Assembly (NCBI RefSeq): GCF_032362555.1
Contig: NC_083506.1
Location: forward strand, 7,115,501 to 7,179,500
Direction: 5' to 3'
Length of the DNA stretch: 64,000 nucleotides
Source of the DNA: Amyelois transitella
Lineage: Eukaryota > Arthropoda > Insecta > Lepidoptera > Pyralidae
Below the pieces are notes generated by a model. That model saw nothing but the letters and a program-made list of their open reading frames with translations, was not told the DNA's origin and did no database searches. Below are positions 43,073-56,462 of the stretch, piece after piece (position 1 is the stretch's first letter; each line of letters opens with the position of its first letter). The position numbers and the translations under genes are program-made.

Positions 43073-45547
43073 TGAGTGAAAATTTTACTCATTTTAGCTC
43101 GTAATATTTAATGTAAACAAAGCTAGGACACAGGGTAAAATTATGTGGGTAATGTTAAAGGCGGGCGTGTGCGCCGGTCCTAATGAGATTAGAGGTCCGG
43201 TTGCGAGGCTGCGATCTGGCGCGTCCCGGACGCATCCTCGCGTCCTCCGCACCCCTTGCCCCCGATATATCTTCAGCTCGCCTAACCGGCATCCTATTCT
43301 GTTTTTCCGCCCGCCCAAGTATTATGTTTATAATTATACTTTTCAAAATAACATAGATCATAAAATATAGTTAAAAATTTCAACTAAGTTATTATAGGTG
43401 TATTTGCTAGGTATACCAAATTATTTTTTATAGAAGAAGCTTTTGACTTTTGAATGGTAGCTGTGTTATAATATAACTTATGTAAACATTTCTAAACATA
43501 TATTTAATTTACATACGTTCATGAAGAGTTTAACCTGGTAGGCTTTAAATATTTATACTTGTTGTTTACGGAATATACTGTACAAAATATTTCTACTTAC
43601 TAACTATTACTACTTACTAAGGACATCCTGTCTTTAATATGTTTATTAAGAAAACTTGATGTTAATTTAATTGTGAACAAGAAGACAATCTTGTTAGCGT
43701 CAAAGGCGCTATGTCATAAGCATTTAGCTAGTTCGTGAAGTAACTGTGAATAATGAACTCATCGGTTATTTATTCCTATCAATGGTTCGCTGCGTGCTAT
43801 TTATCATTTCGCATTATCTCACAATCTTACATGATTGAAGAGTGCTTAAGAAAAATTGTATAGAGATGACATTTACTTCAAGTGATGATAGAGTGTTGAT
43901 GCCATTCTTTCATTGAAAGGTTTTAGTTTTTCTCTTTTGTTAGGTAAATCTCACTATCTCTATCGCTATCCGCTCTATTAAATTGGTCTCAGCTACAATT
44001 ATTTTCAAGATTATTATTATTTCATACCTAAGGAACCCAAAGTACAAGTACGAATTTACTTCATTCCTCATTTTAATTCTGCTCACGAAGATATTTTCTT
44101 GATACCTTATCTGCTAGTAAGAGAGGAGGATCTTGTAACATCTTTATACTGCAACATCACGTCAAGGACTCCAAATTCATTAAACAATCTTTGTAAGTAG
44201 CACATAATAATACACTGAGCATTGTTTACATTCGGGCAGTGAGTGTTGTTTAATAAATAATAAAAAACAACCGTATACCTGATATCAGCAATGCAAGCAT
44301 CTACAATGATGATATTTCCAGACTGAAATCATGAACTGATATAAAAATAAAAACAACTATTAATTTGACTATTGCGATAATACAAACATATTGGCATGTA
44401 TATAGGCAATACAGAGAAAAAGCAAGAACTCACTCAAGCACTCTGAATACTCCATGCATCTACAATGATGATATTTCCCACACGACAAATATTATCGAGT
44501 GGCCGATCAGAGTAAATCTTGCGCAAGTGAAAGCATTCACCAATGCTGGCGTGACCCAGCCTCCGCTTTGTTACCTTAATTAGTCGATTAAATTAGATAA
44601 TCATTAGACTCAGGTGCAAACTTTCCGTTCAACTGTATTGTTGATTTACAAATATTTACACCCGACAAAAAGTTTGACTTTCTCTCAACGATCAAAATAT
44701 TGATTGAATAACAAATAGATATCATGTTACGTTATTGATTTATGTAGATATTATGTTAAGAGGCTCGCCTTGAATTCGCACTGATATAGAATAACTGATA
44801 ATATTACAAAGATACAATTATAGCTCTTATATAATACCCTTGTATACCTATAATATACTAGTATATACATAGGTATTTTATTTAAATCAGGTATTTACAA
44901 AGTCTATATTCTTTGGAATTCTTCTTCTTTTTAATAATAATCAGATATCAAATGAATTTCCAAAAAAAAGTATTTACTGTAAATAAAGTTTAGGTCAAAT
45001 ATAACAATTGCATAAAAATACTCGTATCAATGAACGTTACATGTATGAGCTATAAAAGAATTCTCTTTTTCAAAATAATATATTTTAGTCAAATCTGCAG
45101 ATAACAGTGTAAATTAATTCAAATTAATTAAAACGCTCAATAAAATTACATACCTACTTACAAACAAATTCATATAAAGTTCTAGGCTTCAGGATACCAA
45201 AGGAATTAAACTTATTCAAATCAAAACTAGTCCGATCTAGGTTGTGTTCGAAGGCTTGGCAAGCAGCGAGTGCGCTTTTAGTTTACAAACAGCCACTTGG
45301 CATTTCGCAGTAACATTTGCATAATGTATCCCGACGCAAGGTTTTAAATAAAACAACGGTTTGTAATTAAATGAAAAGTTTTCTATTTATCGAGCAACGG
45401 TCGATGCTGTTGTTAGCAAATAATCAACACGTTGTCGTACGGTCGACTTCATTCATCTGACCAGATCTGGGATACCAATTTATAGTTGAGAGGTGACGGA
45501 ATTTAGAGGCTAAAGTTGTGGGATAATAACCTTTACATACATACATA

Positions 45548-45590
45548 AAATCACACCTTTTTCCCGGAGGGGTAGGCAGAGACTACATCT
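45548..45590 (+). repeat. SINE-like family 2 fragment
   Basis: It contains 'acacctttttcccggagggg' and 'taggcagagactacatcttg', following a CATA-type microsatellite as in family 1 copies. Confidence 0.5.
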
Positions 45591-46139
45591 TGTTATCACT
45601 AACCTTTCTTGTTATTTATTTGGTTTGCATAATACGATCCTTCACCTGTGGGGAATCCATTACCTGCAGAGTAAATAAGAGCTATATAATATCTTCCTTC
45701 CTACAGTAGGTATGACTTTAGGCTACAAACTGATTCATGTTATTAAAAAACTTACCATACGACGTAAATAATTGACAAATGATGTCACGGCACGTAAAAC
45801 AGTATGGTGACAGGTATTTTCGATAAATACTGATCCAAAATCTGTTTGATGGAATTTAGAATTTTGGATATATCTTTTATTTATTTGTATTTCATTCAAA
45901 CCAATGGAGTGGTTTATTATACATAGCGACAGACGTATTCTAAAATATCATCAAGATATATGAATAAGAAAAATTGGTCGCGTGCCTACTTAAACTTTTT
46001 GCAGGTGACAGAACCGTTACGTTTGATTAAAATAACTAACTTATCAAGAGTGTAGAGGCTCTTAATATTAGAACATTCGTTTTTTTAATTGGAAAAGAGC
46101 CTTACACTTTTTCACCATTGATCACTATTGAATGCACCA

Positions 46140-46335
46140 ATCTTCCAATTTTGCTCGGATTTTGTTACCGCTTCTTCTGCACTGACGCCTTGGAAGCGGC
46201 AGTAAACTTAGTTTTTAAGTAATTTATTTGACGTCAACCAAGTTGTTAAACCATATGACAATTATTAAGCGATATAATAGTATCCTATAATAATGAATAA
46301 AAATTTTGAATTTTGAATTTGAATTTGAATTCTGC
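46140..46335 (+). repeat. Repeat tail with TTTGAAT microsatellite
   Basis: The block 'gccttggaagcggcagta', then 'aacttagtttttaagtaatt' and 'gacgtca', also occurs in diverged form at 4800-4870 in RPB1 intron 3. At the 3' side it runs into tandem TTGAAT/TTTGAA units. This fits the 3' end of a non-LTR element, whose source family I cannot name. Confidence 0.5.
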
Positions 46336-47442
46336 CTGGTTGTCGGACCATATCTCGTTCTCGAAGGTTATAATTTTTTTTTAATTCCGTAGGAATTTCT
46401 TGAGGATATTCACCTCTAAGATATTGTCAAGCGCTACTTATGACTGAATCTGATGTCATGTTGTCACCGCCCACCGATTGCTCATAATGTCCATTTATAT
46501 AGTTTTTGTTACATGATGTTACAAATATTGAGAATTTTATATGTTTGTTTCATAGATATAGAGTATAGATATATAACCTCTCGAATGTTTTGATCTTCTC
46601 TTTTGAAACATTTCTCACGCCGACGTGATATACTAGGTAAACTATGTTGTCTCTTATATTCAAATTGTATAATAGATAAAGAAATAAGATACGCGTGCAT
46701 AATCTATTGCATAGAGAATAAAGATATTAGGATCAGATTAAACATAAAATGAAGAAAAGGCTGAATGAAAATATTAAAAACGACTGATCGCTTTCTCTCT
46801 TTGAATTCACATAGGTAACACAGTCAATGAATAAATTAAAACAGATGGGAAAAATGACAAAAAGATCCAGCGAATCAAATCGCGATCGTCCTTTCATTTA
46901 TCATGCAGAGGGCAGTCCGTAATTTAGAGACGTCCACTAATAATTGATTTTGAAGCAATGGACTCACCGATTTTCGTTTCTTGATGATATATCACCTGTC
47001 TAAATTTTTCTAAATCAAATCACAAAACGTGATTCCTTTATTTCTTATAACAATATTCACTTAAGTTTGTGGGCGATATAGCTCGGCGGGAGGCCATCTT
47101 ATTAAGTTTGTTGTTTTGCATTTATCTGTCGAGACACTGGACGTCCAAGATATTAAAATAAACAGTTATTTTGCTTAGTTATGTCTTTTTCATTCACGTT
47201 AAATTGGGCTCTTCATTTAAATAACGTAGGTTGACCAAATTATAAAATAATAATAGGACATTTCCCTTATAGAGATTCTTAATGAAATCTTACGGCTTCA
47301 AGTGTCTTCCGCAGCGACTTACAGAGTCACCTTTTATTGGACAGATACATAATTAAGCTTCTTTCATATTGTCTTATAGCTGTGAGTTCGAATGCCAAAT
47401 TCGGGCAGTAACTTATTGTAGAACCCACGATCTAGCTGCGTC

Positions 47443-47489
47443 GCTAAAAACAAATTTTAATGTTGAATACATTAAAATTTGTTTTTAGC
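47443..47489. repeat. Perfect 20-bp hairpin with 7-nt loop
   Basis: The arms 47443-47462 and 47470-47489 are exact reverse complements separated by TTGAATA. Confidence 0.9.
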
Positions 47490-48157
47490 AGTTTCAAAGC
47501 AGTTGTTGAGTATGAAATATGAAATGAAACATACAAATACATTTGTGTCATGTAGTAAATATCACGAGTAATGTTACAATTATATACGAGTGCTGTTATG
47601 TACCAAAATAAATTGAAAAATAAGATTACTGTTTGTAGTTAATCTTTTCATGTTATTACACGACGAGTGAATCTTTCAGTAACTTTGGCTATCAGCGATC
47701 GTGATGCGCACTCCTCTGCACGCCCTCTGTATGTTGTTTTCGGCGACGTAATATCTTGATAATGTCTGGACCATTCGCCTTTTGTAGGAGCGCTTCTCCA
47801 AAAGAGAGATTTTATCCAACTTATTTCAATTTCGTGTGAGATAAATATGAAGGGACGCTCCTGATAAATCTTTGTGATGTTTTCTCGCAGAGGTTAGATG
47901 GTTTAAGTAAGAAACACGTTTTTCTTATGGATTTTCCCACGTCGAATCATTGTTGTTGGGTAGCTATAAAGATCTCAAGTTGACTGATTAATTGAAGTTC
48001 TTTTTGGTAAAGACAGCGTTAACTTAAAAAAATATATTTCCTACGGGATACAATTGTTAAAACTGTGTGCCAAATTTTAATGAAAGCCGTTAAATTTAGT
48101 GGTTTTATCGGAACATTGATAAAATATGTCCGTCACGCTAATATACTGACATATTTT

Positions 48158-48269
<112 letters not shown>

Positions 48270-51200
48270 GTACAGATAAACATTAATAAATTAAAATTTT
48301 AATCGCCTATTCCATAATCCTACGTTTCTTGTATAATCTAAATTCTCTATAGTTACCAAAGATCATCAAAGATAGTCATTCATAACTGGAGAGGTTTTAT
48401 AATCATACACACACAAATAGCCAACTTGTCAGGCAAGTATGATAATATCGCATGCCATTGGAGTCAAAGGTTCGAAAGTCAAACATAAAAATTGCAAATG
48501 GAAACGTGCTTGTTACGTAATGTCATTACGTTTCAGACGTTAAATAATGAAGTTTTAAACTATCTCTTTGTTAATTTTAAAATGCGCTAAGTTTGGATAC
48601 ATTATTTTATAGTACCTAAAATAAAGGCCAGTTTAATCTTCCGAATGAGCTCGTTACCTACACTTTCTTTCTTCAACAAAACGTACTATCCCCGATGTGA
48701 TACTTAGTAACTGCATAAATTTATAGTCAATTTGAAAAGAACATTACAAGAAATTACCACAAAATGGGAAAATACTTGTTATTACTGGGGTTTTATTATA
48801 TTTTTACACTATAAAACGGCTAGTTACATCGTTTTATAAATCGAGGCTTGTTTCTTGGCAAGGTGCACGCTATTTACTACGATTCGAAATATTCAAAGTT
48901 TAGTCTGTCGGTAGCAAATAAATTTAGGCTTTCTGTCTAAAACTACCATCATCTTTTTTTTGGGAATTATGAACCCCTGACCATACTTACATTATTGTGA
49001 TAACCGTTAATTTTTACTCTAAATAGATTTTTGTATATTATTATTAATTATAAAACCAAATAAAGATGGTAATAAGAATGAAGGCATCCCCTGAAAAGGG
49101 AGTTTTTGCAATTTTCTCCGGAGAGCAGCCTCTGAAAACGAGTCCCCGTGTATCAGAAAAACAATAGTAAAATGTATTAATGGCATTTTACAATATTGTG
49201 CTTGTGATTATAAGTGCTAAAAATTAAAAGTATAGGATATATATATTGTAAATCTGTGAAGGGCCAGTAAAGCTTCTCACTCTCTTAGTCTGCATGTTCA
49301 ATATGGTTCCGATTCTGCATTTTTCTTATCAAAACTTTGTGGATAGCCCTTTGGACTGCATTAGTAGTAGCTGATTAGTTACCATCGGATGTGCATAAAT
49401 AAATGGAGAACACGAAAAATGTCTTTCTCTAACTTTTCAACTGTATTAGTTTTAGCGTGCATGCCCTTACCAGTACAAAAAGGGTTTCTGACTGGGTAAA
49501 CTACGCTTAATAGAGCCTTACCAGTCGTGTAGTGTCGACCAGACGCGGATTAGGTTGCATTCTAAATTCGTCGGGCATATTGCATATTAAATTGTTACTC
49601 AATGAATAGAGCAATCAGCTGGGTGTTTTACCAACGTTACTTTTGCAAAAGTAGATAAGAGCACAAATTAATAACGGTATAGGAATGATATTTAATGGAA
49701 AATGCACTTTTCCTCATAAACAGTGAACCTTATCTCTCAGTCACGAAATCTCTATGCCTCGCTCATTACAGCGTATTTCTAATTGCATCAGAGCAGTTGT
49801 TATTGTTTTGGGCAATATTCTATATCCTTTTCATATCGTGAAAAGATTTGACCAAGTCTTTTCGATGACTAGCCAATTTTATGCACTAGTTTTTACTCCA
49901 TTTGTGTAAGAATGTAGAATATTTACAGAAAAAAGACCTAAACAAAGCAAGAGTTCAATTAATCAGATAAGAGTCTGTGGTCCGTATCCACTGCCCACGA
50001 ACATGCACGCATAATATCATATTTTTCCGAAATCTAGGTAAGTAAGAATGATTTATTGTTGTTAACAAAAAAACAATTGACATGATACATGATGATGGTT
50101 AGGTAATTTACATTCAAACTTGCTGTGCCATACAAATGCATAACAATTATTATGGCATCGATTGGTAGATAAAATCTCAATAGCCATTGAGCCGATAGGA
50201 CAGTTTGCATATCTGATACACGGGAAAGTGATAAATGTTATCTAGGAGTGTTAATACGCTTTCAACTCTACATAAGAGTATGATTTACTTATTGTGCATA
50301 GTAAAAGAATATGAAGAGATAAATTGAGTGCTAACCATTCATAACATTCCCATAATTTTGGTAACTATAAACAGTGTTTAGAAGAAAGCAACATCTGCAA
50401 ATCTGTAAAGGTTCCAATTATTCGAAATTGCTAGAATTTGCGTTATGTAGAACATTATTTTAATATTTTAAACAATTTTAACAATAAAGAACTGGTTTTA
50501 ATTATGCAGTGTTAAGCATTTAAGCAAAATATGATCCGCGCGTAATAAAGGAATAGCTTTCATTGGAATCACTTAATTTTTAATCAAAATAAAACATGGC
50601 TTATCTTATCAGTTTTGTTTATGTGTGTTTACGTATAAGACTGTTACTTAACCTTCAAAATAAAACATACATAGCGTATAATTTAAGAGCAACAGTAAAA
50701 CAACGTTCCATTTCACTCACTTGCGCACGCTCTGTATAATACGTAAATTACTTAAAAACATACGCAAGGTTTTTGCAGAAGTCACAAATAATTATTCGTT
50801 GATAATTTTGTAAAACTAGTTGCCGCCCCGTTGTATTCACGTTCCCAGTTTGTAACTTTCAGGTTAAGAAACCTACACGCACCTACGCAATATTGTTTCA
50901 TTTCAATTATTACACATTTTGTAGGTGTAATATTTATAAAATAAAAGAAAAAGTAACTTTAGGGTTTGTAGAATACATACCTACCTGCATTCATATCATC
51001 ACGCTTGTTTCCCATTGGGGCAGACAGAAAATATCTTGGGTATTTTACACTCATCGCTCTTTTATACACGCATAAAGATTATATATCTATGTGGACTTTT
51101 AAATATCCCTATGATTAAAAAGTTCAATAAGTGGTCCCTTTGCTGGCCAAGGTCGACTCTGTTCAGGCTACGATATTCGCTTACAGTTGACAGATACAAG

Positions 51201-53650
51201 GATGTCCACAATAAGGTTGTCGATTTGGTAGTATAGAATCAACATTAATGAAAAACTTATGTAAATGTCGATTATTTTTAAAATAAATGCGCGTATATTA
51301 AGAAGGAATTTATGTATATTATGATGATATTACGACACGCAGAATGGTGGAATAACGGCGTTTTTACATTAACCTCACGTATCGTGATAAATAAGAATAT
51401 ATTTAAATATTTATTTTTATGATTATAGTTTCATAAGGCGTATCTTAGAGGCATGTTTATTCGCTAGGGTTAAAAAGACATTTGCAGGCAAAGGCGAATA
51501 GTCATTCAAAATTCAAAATATACGGGTGCTTATAATGTGGTAATTTTCAAATGGCATATGATTTGATATTTCAAAATTAGTAAAGAAGACAGCTGATCCA
51601 TTTACCATGCGTGTTGCCTTCATAGGTTGTTAAGATATTTTCTTCAATGAGAAAAATGAACAATGATCAAGGCGTGTCGGAGAATCCCATAAAATGAGCT
51701 ATCACATTTCAATACTTGCAAAACCAAATGCAGCAGCCGGTGCCATTGCTTCGCCTCGTTTTCTAAGAGCGATGTACTTTAGAGCCAGAGTAGGTCAAGA
51801 TTGGCATCCGAAACTATGTCTGTAACTCTGTATATGATCGTGTTTGGAATATTCTTATCGAATAAGTTGTGAGCGGTTAACATTTGATTTTAAAACGTTC
51901 TAATTCAGTACTCATACTTGTCTGAATATAGTAACTGAATCTTTAGTATGTTTGAATTTTAAGTGAAATCACAGTGGAATATGCGAACAAACACTATACA
52001 TGCAATGGTATAAGATTCTGAATATGTTATTTCCATATAAGATTTAAAATAACTTTTTGTCGATGTTCTTAGGTAACTAGTTCAAGATAATTATTTTATA
52101 TACTAGTTATACGTAGAGGTGTCTGTTGGTCCCAAAGGGTTTCCTATAACATAATTAATAGAATATTACATCACCTGAATTAAACTTCTTCAAAGGGCAT
52201 ATACTACATGTTCTTACTTTTGCATGTAACCGGATGAATAATGAGTTATGTTTCAAGGAAATGTATTACCACTAGTCAAAATATTGAAATCGTATTTATT
52301 TCAACAATGTTTAATGAATAGCTAAAATGCTATGTAGGTAACACGGAACCTTAATTCAATGCAACAAACCAAGTGCCAGATATCTTAGCTACTTTCTCTC
52401 AGAGTGATCGCATCGAAATACTAACGATTGACCAAATCATAGCTGTACTGAGGGAAGTCAAATTTGTCGACTAAAAATTATAACGCAACTGATGGTAGAA
52501 GGTAATCAAGTAAGTTCAATTAATTCTGAATTCTCAAGGTGTAAGATTAATAATTTTCTATCGGATACCCTTTAACTCTCAGATTCATCATTAAATGAGT
52601 AGCAATATTTTAAGAATCCATATGCAATGCAAATTTTCGTTCTTGATCTAAACCAAAAAATTCAAATATTTTACGCGATGTAAGGTGGTTTTTATGTGTA
52701 AACATCAGCCATTGTAGTAGGAAAATGCAGCCTTTCAACAAGTAGGCAAGTATGAAACACGCGATGAGGTACTAGCAATTATTATCTTCACTGATGCCTA
52801 ATAGATAATTGTTTGACTAACGACTTTAAGTACATAATTATTACCTTGGGTGCATGATAATTATTGGGCGCTTTTTAAGACGTTAACAAGAAGAAATTTT
52901 ATTCACAATTTGAGAAGAAAATATGCAACTTCAATTATGAATATTGTTTTTTAGTAATGAAGTGATTTCGAAATTTTTAAACAGATTTCAAAAATACTTT
53001 ATACAGACACCACGTTGGTCATTTGTTAATATACTTTGAATTTTGATTGACACAAAGCCAGGAGGAACTGCTATTTGAATAATAAGATCTTTAATATAAA
53101 ATACTTAAAGCTAACGTAACATAGGTATTTATTTGGTACATCGATTTATGTGTCGCAATAAATCTCTTTGAAATATACGTCATTATATTTACAATTACAC
53201 TCTTGATTATGCATAATTTTGAAGTATTGAAACGACTGTCCAATTAAGAATGTATGTACCGTTTGCATTATGAAGGCACCGTTCCAATAGACATGACCTC
53301 TCGTATTGTAGTAGGTTACGGTGTAAAGATTCAATTATGAGATATCGCTAAACAATACCATATTGGATGCAACGTTTCTTTGTTTACTCAGCGCTTAACA
53401 ACAGTCGTGAAACGAAAACGCTGACTTTGTGTTTGCACACATTTTGGGATTGTTAGTAGCGAGGCCAGTTCTGTACGTCATGTTTAAAGGCAATTAGTAT
53501 TTCCTGAAGCGCCTGAATTAATCCAGTCTTGTAAATATGGACGTCTGTTTATTCTCTTTTGTTTAATTGCTTTTTAATTTATTAAGTGAGTACCTGTACA
53601 GTTTTACTTTACAATTTACTAATACAATGATACAACATACATACATATAA

Positions 53651-53894
53651 TCACGTTTATATCCCTTGCGGGGTAGACAGAGCCAACAGTCTTAAAAATA
53701 CTGATAGCCCTCGTTCAGCTGTTTGGCGTTATAATAGAATTGAGATTCAAATAGTGACACGTTGCTAGCCAGTCACCTAAAAAGAAGAATCCGAAGTTTA
53801 TAAGCCTATCCCTTAGTCGCCTTTTACAACATCCATGGAAAAGAGATCGAGTGGTCCTATTCTTTTTCTAATGGTGCCGGGAACCACACGGCAC
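53651..53894 (+). repeat. SINE-like family 1, full-length copy
   Basis: It starts 'tcacgtttatatcccttgcg' after a CATA microsatellite and ends 'gtgccgggaaccacacggca', about 244 bp. Together with 59672-59935 it serves as the reference for the family in this window. I see no tRNA-like A or B box in it. Confidence 0.85.
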
Positions 53895-54549
53895 ATTTGT
53901 CTTTTAAATATTGATTTCTTAGCAATTTTCACAGCTATGTAAATTTTATTTTTGTCTAAGGAGCACCATATTGTTAAATATCATACATTCCTGTTCATAC
54001 TTCAGTCGTCTATGAATTATGTTCAGGAAGATGTCCCATTATTATACATTTCATTACTATACAATATCACGAAGCGGTGATATCACGTTTCGCAGAATCT
54101 ACGGTGATGTTGCTTAATTTGGAAATTGTTGAGAGCCGTGAGAATTACCGGCCCTTGGAACGGGACCCGGGAATAACGGGCCTGCGCCCGGGGCGATATG
54201 CTAATACGCCGGTTCTCGCGATGCCGCCGCCTCTGGTGCTACTAACCTACATCCCGCTCGGGCCATGATGCGACTGTTTGTGGTCAACGCGTTCCCAAAC
54301 ACGCTCGTTATACTTTCATATTGATCGACGAAAGTTCTCGGTGATCATGCTTAAGTTGGTAGGTGGAACAGTGGGCGGATGACTATAAAGTATTTAAATT
54401 TCACAATAAACCTTGTTATTAAAAAAAATGGATAAGTCTTTAAGTCAATAATTGTATTTTAATTTTCACAAACAATGATTATTTCTTTGAAAATGTGAAT
54501 GTTATAATTTTAAATTTCCTAAAGAATTTGATGTCAAACAGTAGAATAA

Positions 54550-54655
54550 CGGATTAAGTTATATTATCTCGTCACGTTCAAGTGCAGTGCAACTTGGAAA
54601 GAGAGAGGCCGAGCGTAGTTCTTGCGTGTCGTTGATTGTGCGCGAGGTGCAAATA
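54550..54655 (+). promoter_or_regulatory. Possible proximal 5' exon or promoter of the PDZ gene
   Basis: About 54570-54640 is less AT-rich than its surroundings and ends in 'gcgcgag' followed by GTGCAA, a mediocre donor just before the acceptor at 54713. It could be a short noncoding exon. The evidence is base composition and position only. Confidence 0.2.
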
Positions 54656-54713
54656 AATAATTATTATTGCATTTTTGTTACGCAAGCTTATCTTTGTTAT
54701 TGTTTTCTTACAG

Positions 54714-56462
54714 ATACCTCAAGGCTCAACATCGGTGACTGAAAGGGGCGCGGGCGCGCGTTATACGCGGAATGGCGACTGAGGGAGGAGGCGAGGACTT
54801 TGTGACCATAGTCCCTGTTGGCGAGGGCCGACCAGTTGTTCGGGACTCAACCTTCGTTACTGTGCTCACAGTTGGAGCGGCTGCTGGTGCCGAAGTTATT
54901 GTCAGAAGGCCAAAAGGAGAACGACTGGGATTGGGTCTTAAGTTTGAGGGAGGCTCTGCAGCAGCTGAAAAAGTTAGAAGATTATTGGTGCAATCATGTG
55001 CGGAAAATAGTCCAGCAGCGAATGCTTGTGCACCATGGGGAAAATTAATACCCGGAGATGAGATTTTAGCAATAGATGGTGTACCTGTTTCAGAATTGAC
55101 TAGAATAGACTGCGTAAGACGTTTGAAAGACTCGGATGAGGCTTTGACACTGTTAGTTCGACATTTTGAATCTGATGGCAAAACAGACCAAAATACATGT
55201 GATACAGATCTGACCGGTAACACGACAATTAAACAAGCAACAGATATTTCTAGACCAACCACATTGCCACCTCCAGTACCGCCTCGTAAACTTGGCAAGA
55301 AAAATTCATTTAAAGACAAACCCACCCTTCAGACTGTTGGAGAACAAAATAGCATAAATAGAGATGGAAACGTGTTGAATGACAAAGAACTGAATAATCA
55401 TAATGGTTATGGAACTTTGACAAAACTATCACGAAAATCGTCTTTTGACAGTCATATACATCGACAAAGTAAAGAGGGTATTGCTTCTTTGAAAAAAGGT
55501 TCACCTGAAGAAGTTCGGCGATTAGTTCGTCGTCTGTCTGATGGAAAAACAATGCCACCAGAAGCTGAAGTATACATTGACTTACTTTCTAATGAGTGGG
55601 AGAGATGTTTATTGCTTGCCGACGCAGAATCAGATGATACTGGAAGTTCTATATCAACTGTTGTTGATAGGTTGGGTTCTATGACTAGTTCTGTAGAAAA
55701 CAGTATACCTTCTACGCCTACAATGCAACCGAAAACAATTGATATACAGAAAGTTTTAAATTGCATTGAAAATATTGATTCTAATATCCTTAAAGACATT
55801 ACTTCAAACAAATTCCTAGAACGGCCGATAGACAAACAGGAAATTAATAAGGAAGCAATCGTATTAGAAACAACTGCAACAATTAATGGCAAAATTTGTT
55901 ATGAGAATACTCCAGTATCATCGGAAGGGATTATATCACAGCCGCAAAAACTTCAGTACAATGATAAAAATAATAATAATACTATAGGGCATACTAAAAT
56001 CAATTCTTCTGAAATAATTAAGGCAAGCGAAGTAAAAAAGAATGAGAATAAACCAGAAGTAGTTCCAGAGAAACCTAAGCCTATGCCCAGAAATACAAAA
56101 GTTGAGCGATCTGTAAGTGAAAAGAAACCCAGGCCAATCCCAGTGCCAGACACACCTCCGCCTCCTGTACCGGAATCTCTGTTGACTCCTACGAAGAAAA
56201 ATTGTATTGAGACTTGGTTACAACGTTCTGAGGCGGAGATGAATAACATAGATAAGATGGAGGAGAGCGTTGCACCAGAAGCGTTGCCAAGACTGATAGA
56301 TTTTGTACCTAAATCGCAGTTCAAAGAGTGCACTGAGCCACCCCTGACTAGACCGACAGCGCCTCCGCCGCCGCCGCCCACCGAAACTCGAGAAGATGGT
56401 TCGGGAGCTTCACTTGATACAATTGGCGAGTTGGACGAGTCGAGCGACGTCACAGACAATGC
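54714..56462 (+). CDS. PDZ-domain, proline-rich scaffold protein (5' part)
   Basis: The exon is bounded by an acceptor (ttcttacag, ending 54713) and a donor (GTGAGT at 56463). Coding starts at ATG 54772, after an in-frame stop at 54736-54738, and runs 563 codons plus two bases to the donor. The apparent stop just past the donor is intronic. Residues about 41-130 form one PDZ domain: LGLGLKF at 52-58 is the carboxylate-binding loop and PGDEILAIDG at 94-103 the conserved second turn. The rest is low-complexity and polar, with PPPVPPRK, PKPMPR and two polyproline runs that look like SH3 or EVH1 ligands, and acidic serine clusters at the end. It is probably a cytoplasmic junction or signalling adaptor. 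I do not recognise the ortholog; a Drosophila big-bang-like protein is one candidate. Further exons must follow, but none was found. Confidence 0.75.

Noticed and set aside
54726-55325. 199-codon minus-strand open frame under the PDZ exon
   Set aside because: It mirrors a plus-strand coding exon with clear PDZ motifs, and its own product has no recognisable features.
55953-56459. 168-codon minus-strand open frame rich in Gly and Ser
   Set aside because: It is the complement of the proline-rich region of the PDZ gene and not an independent gene.
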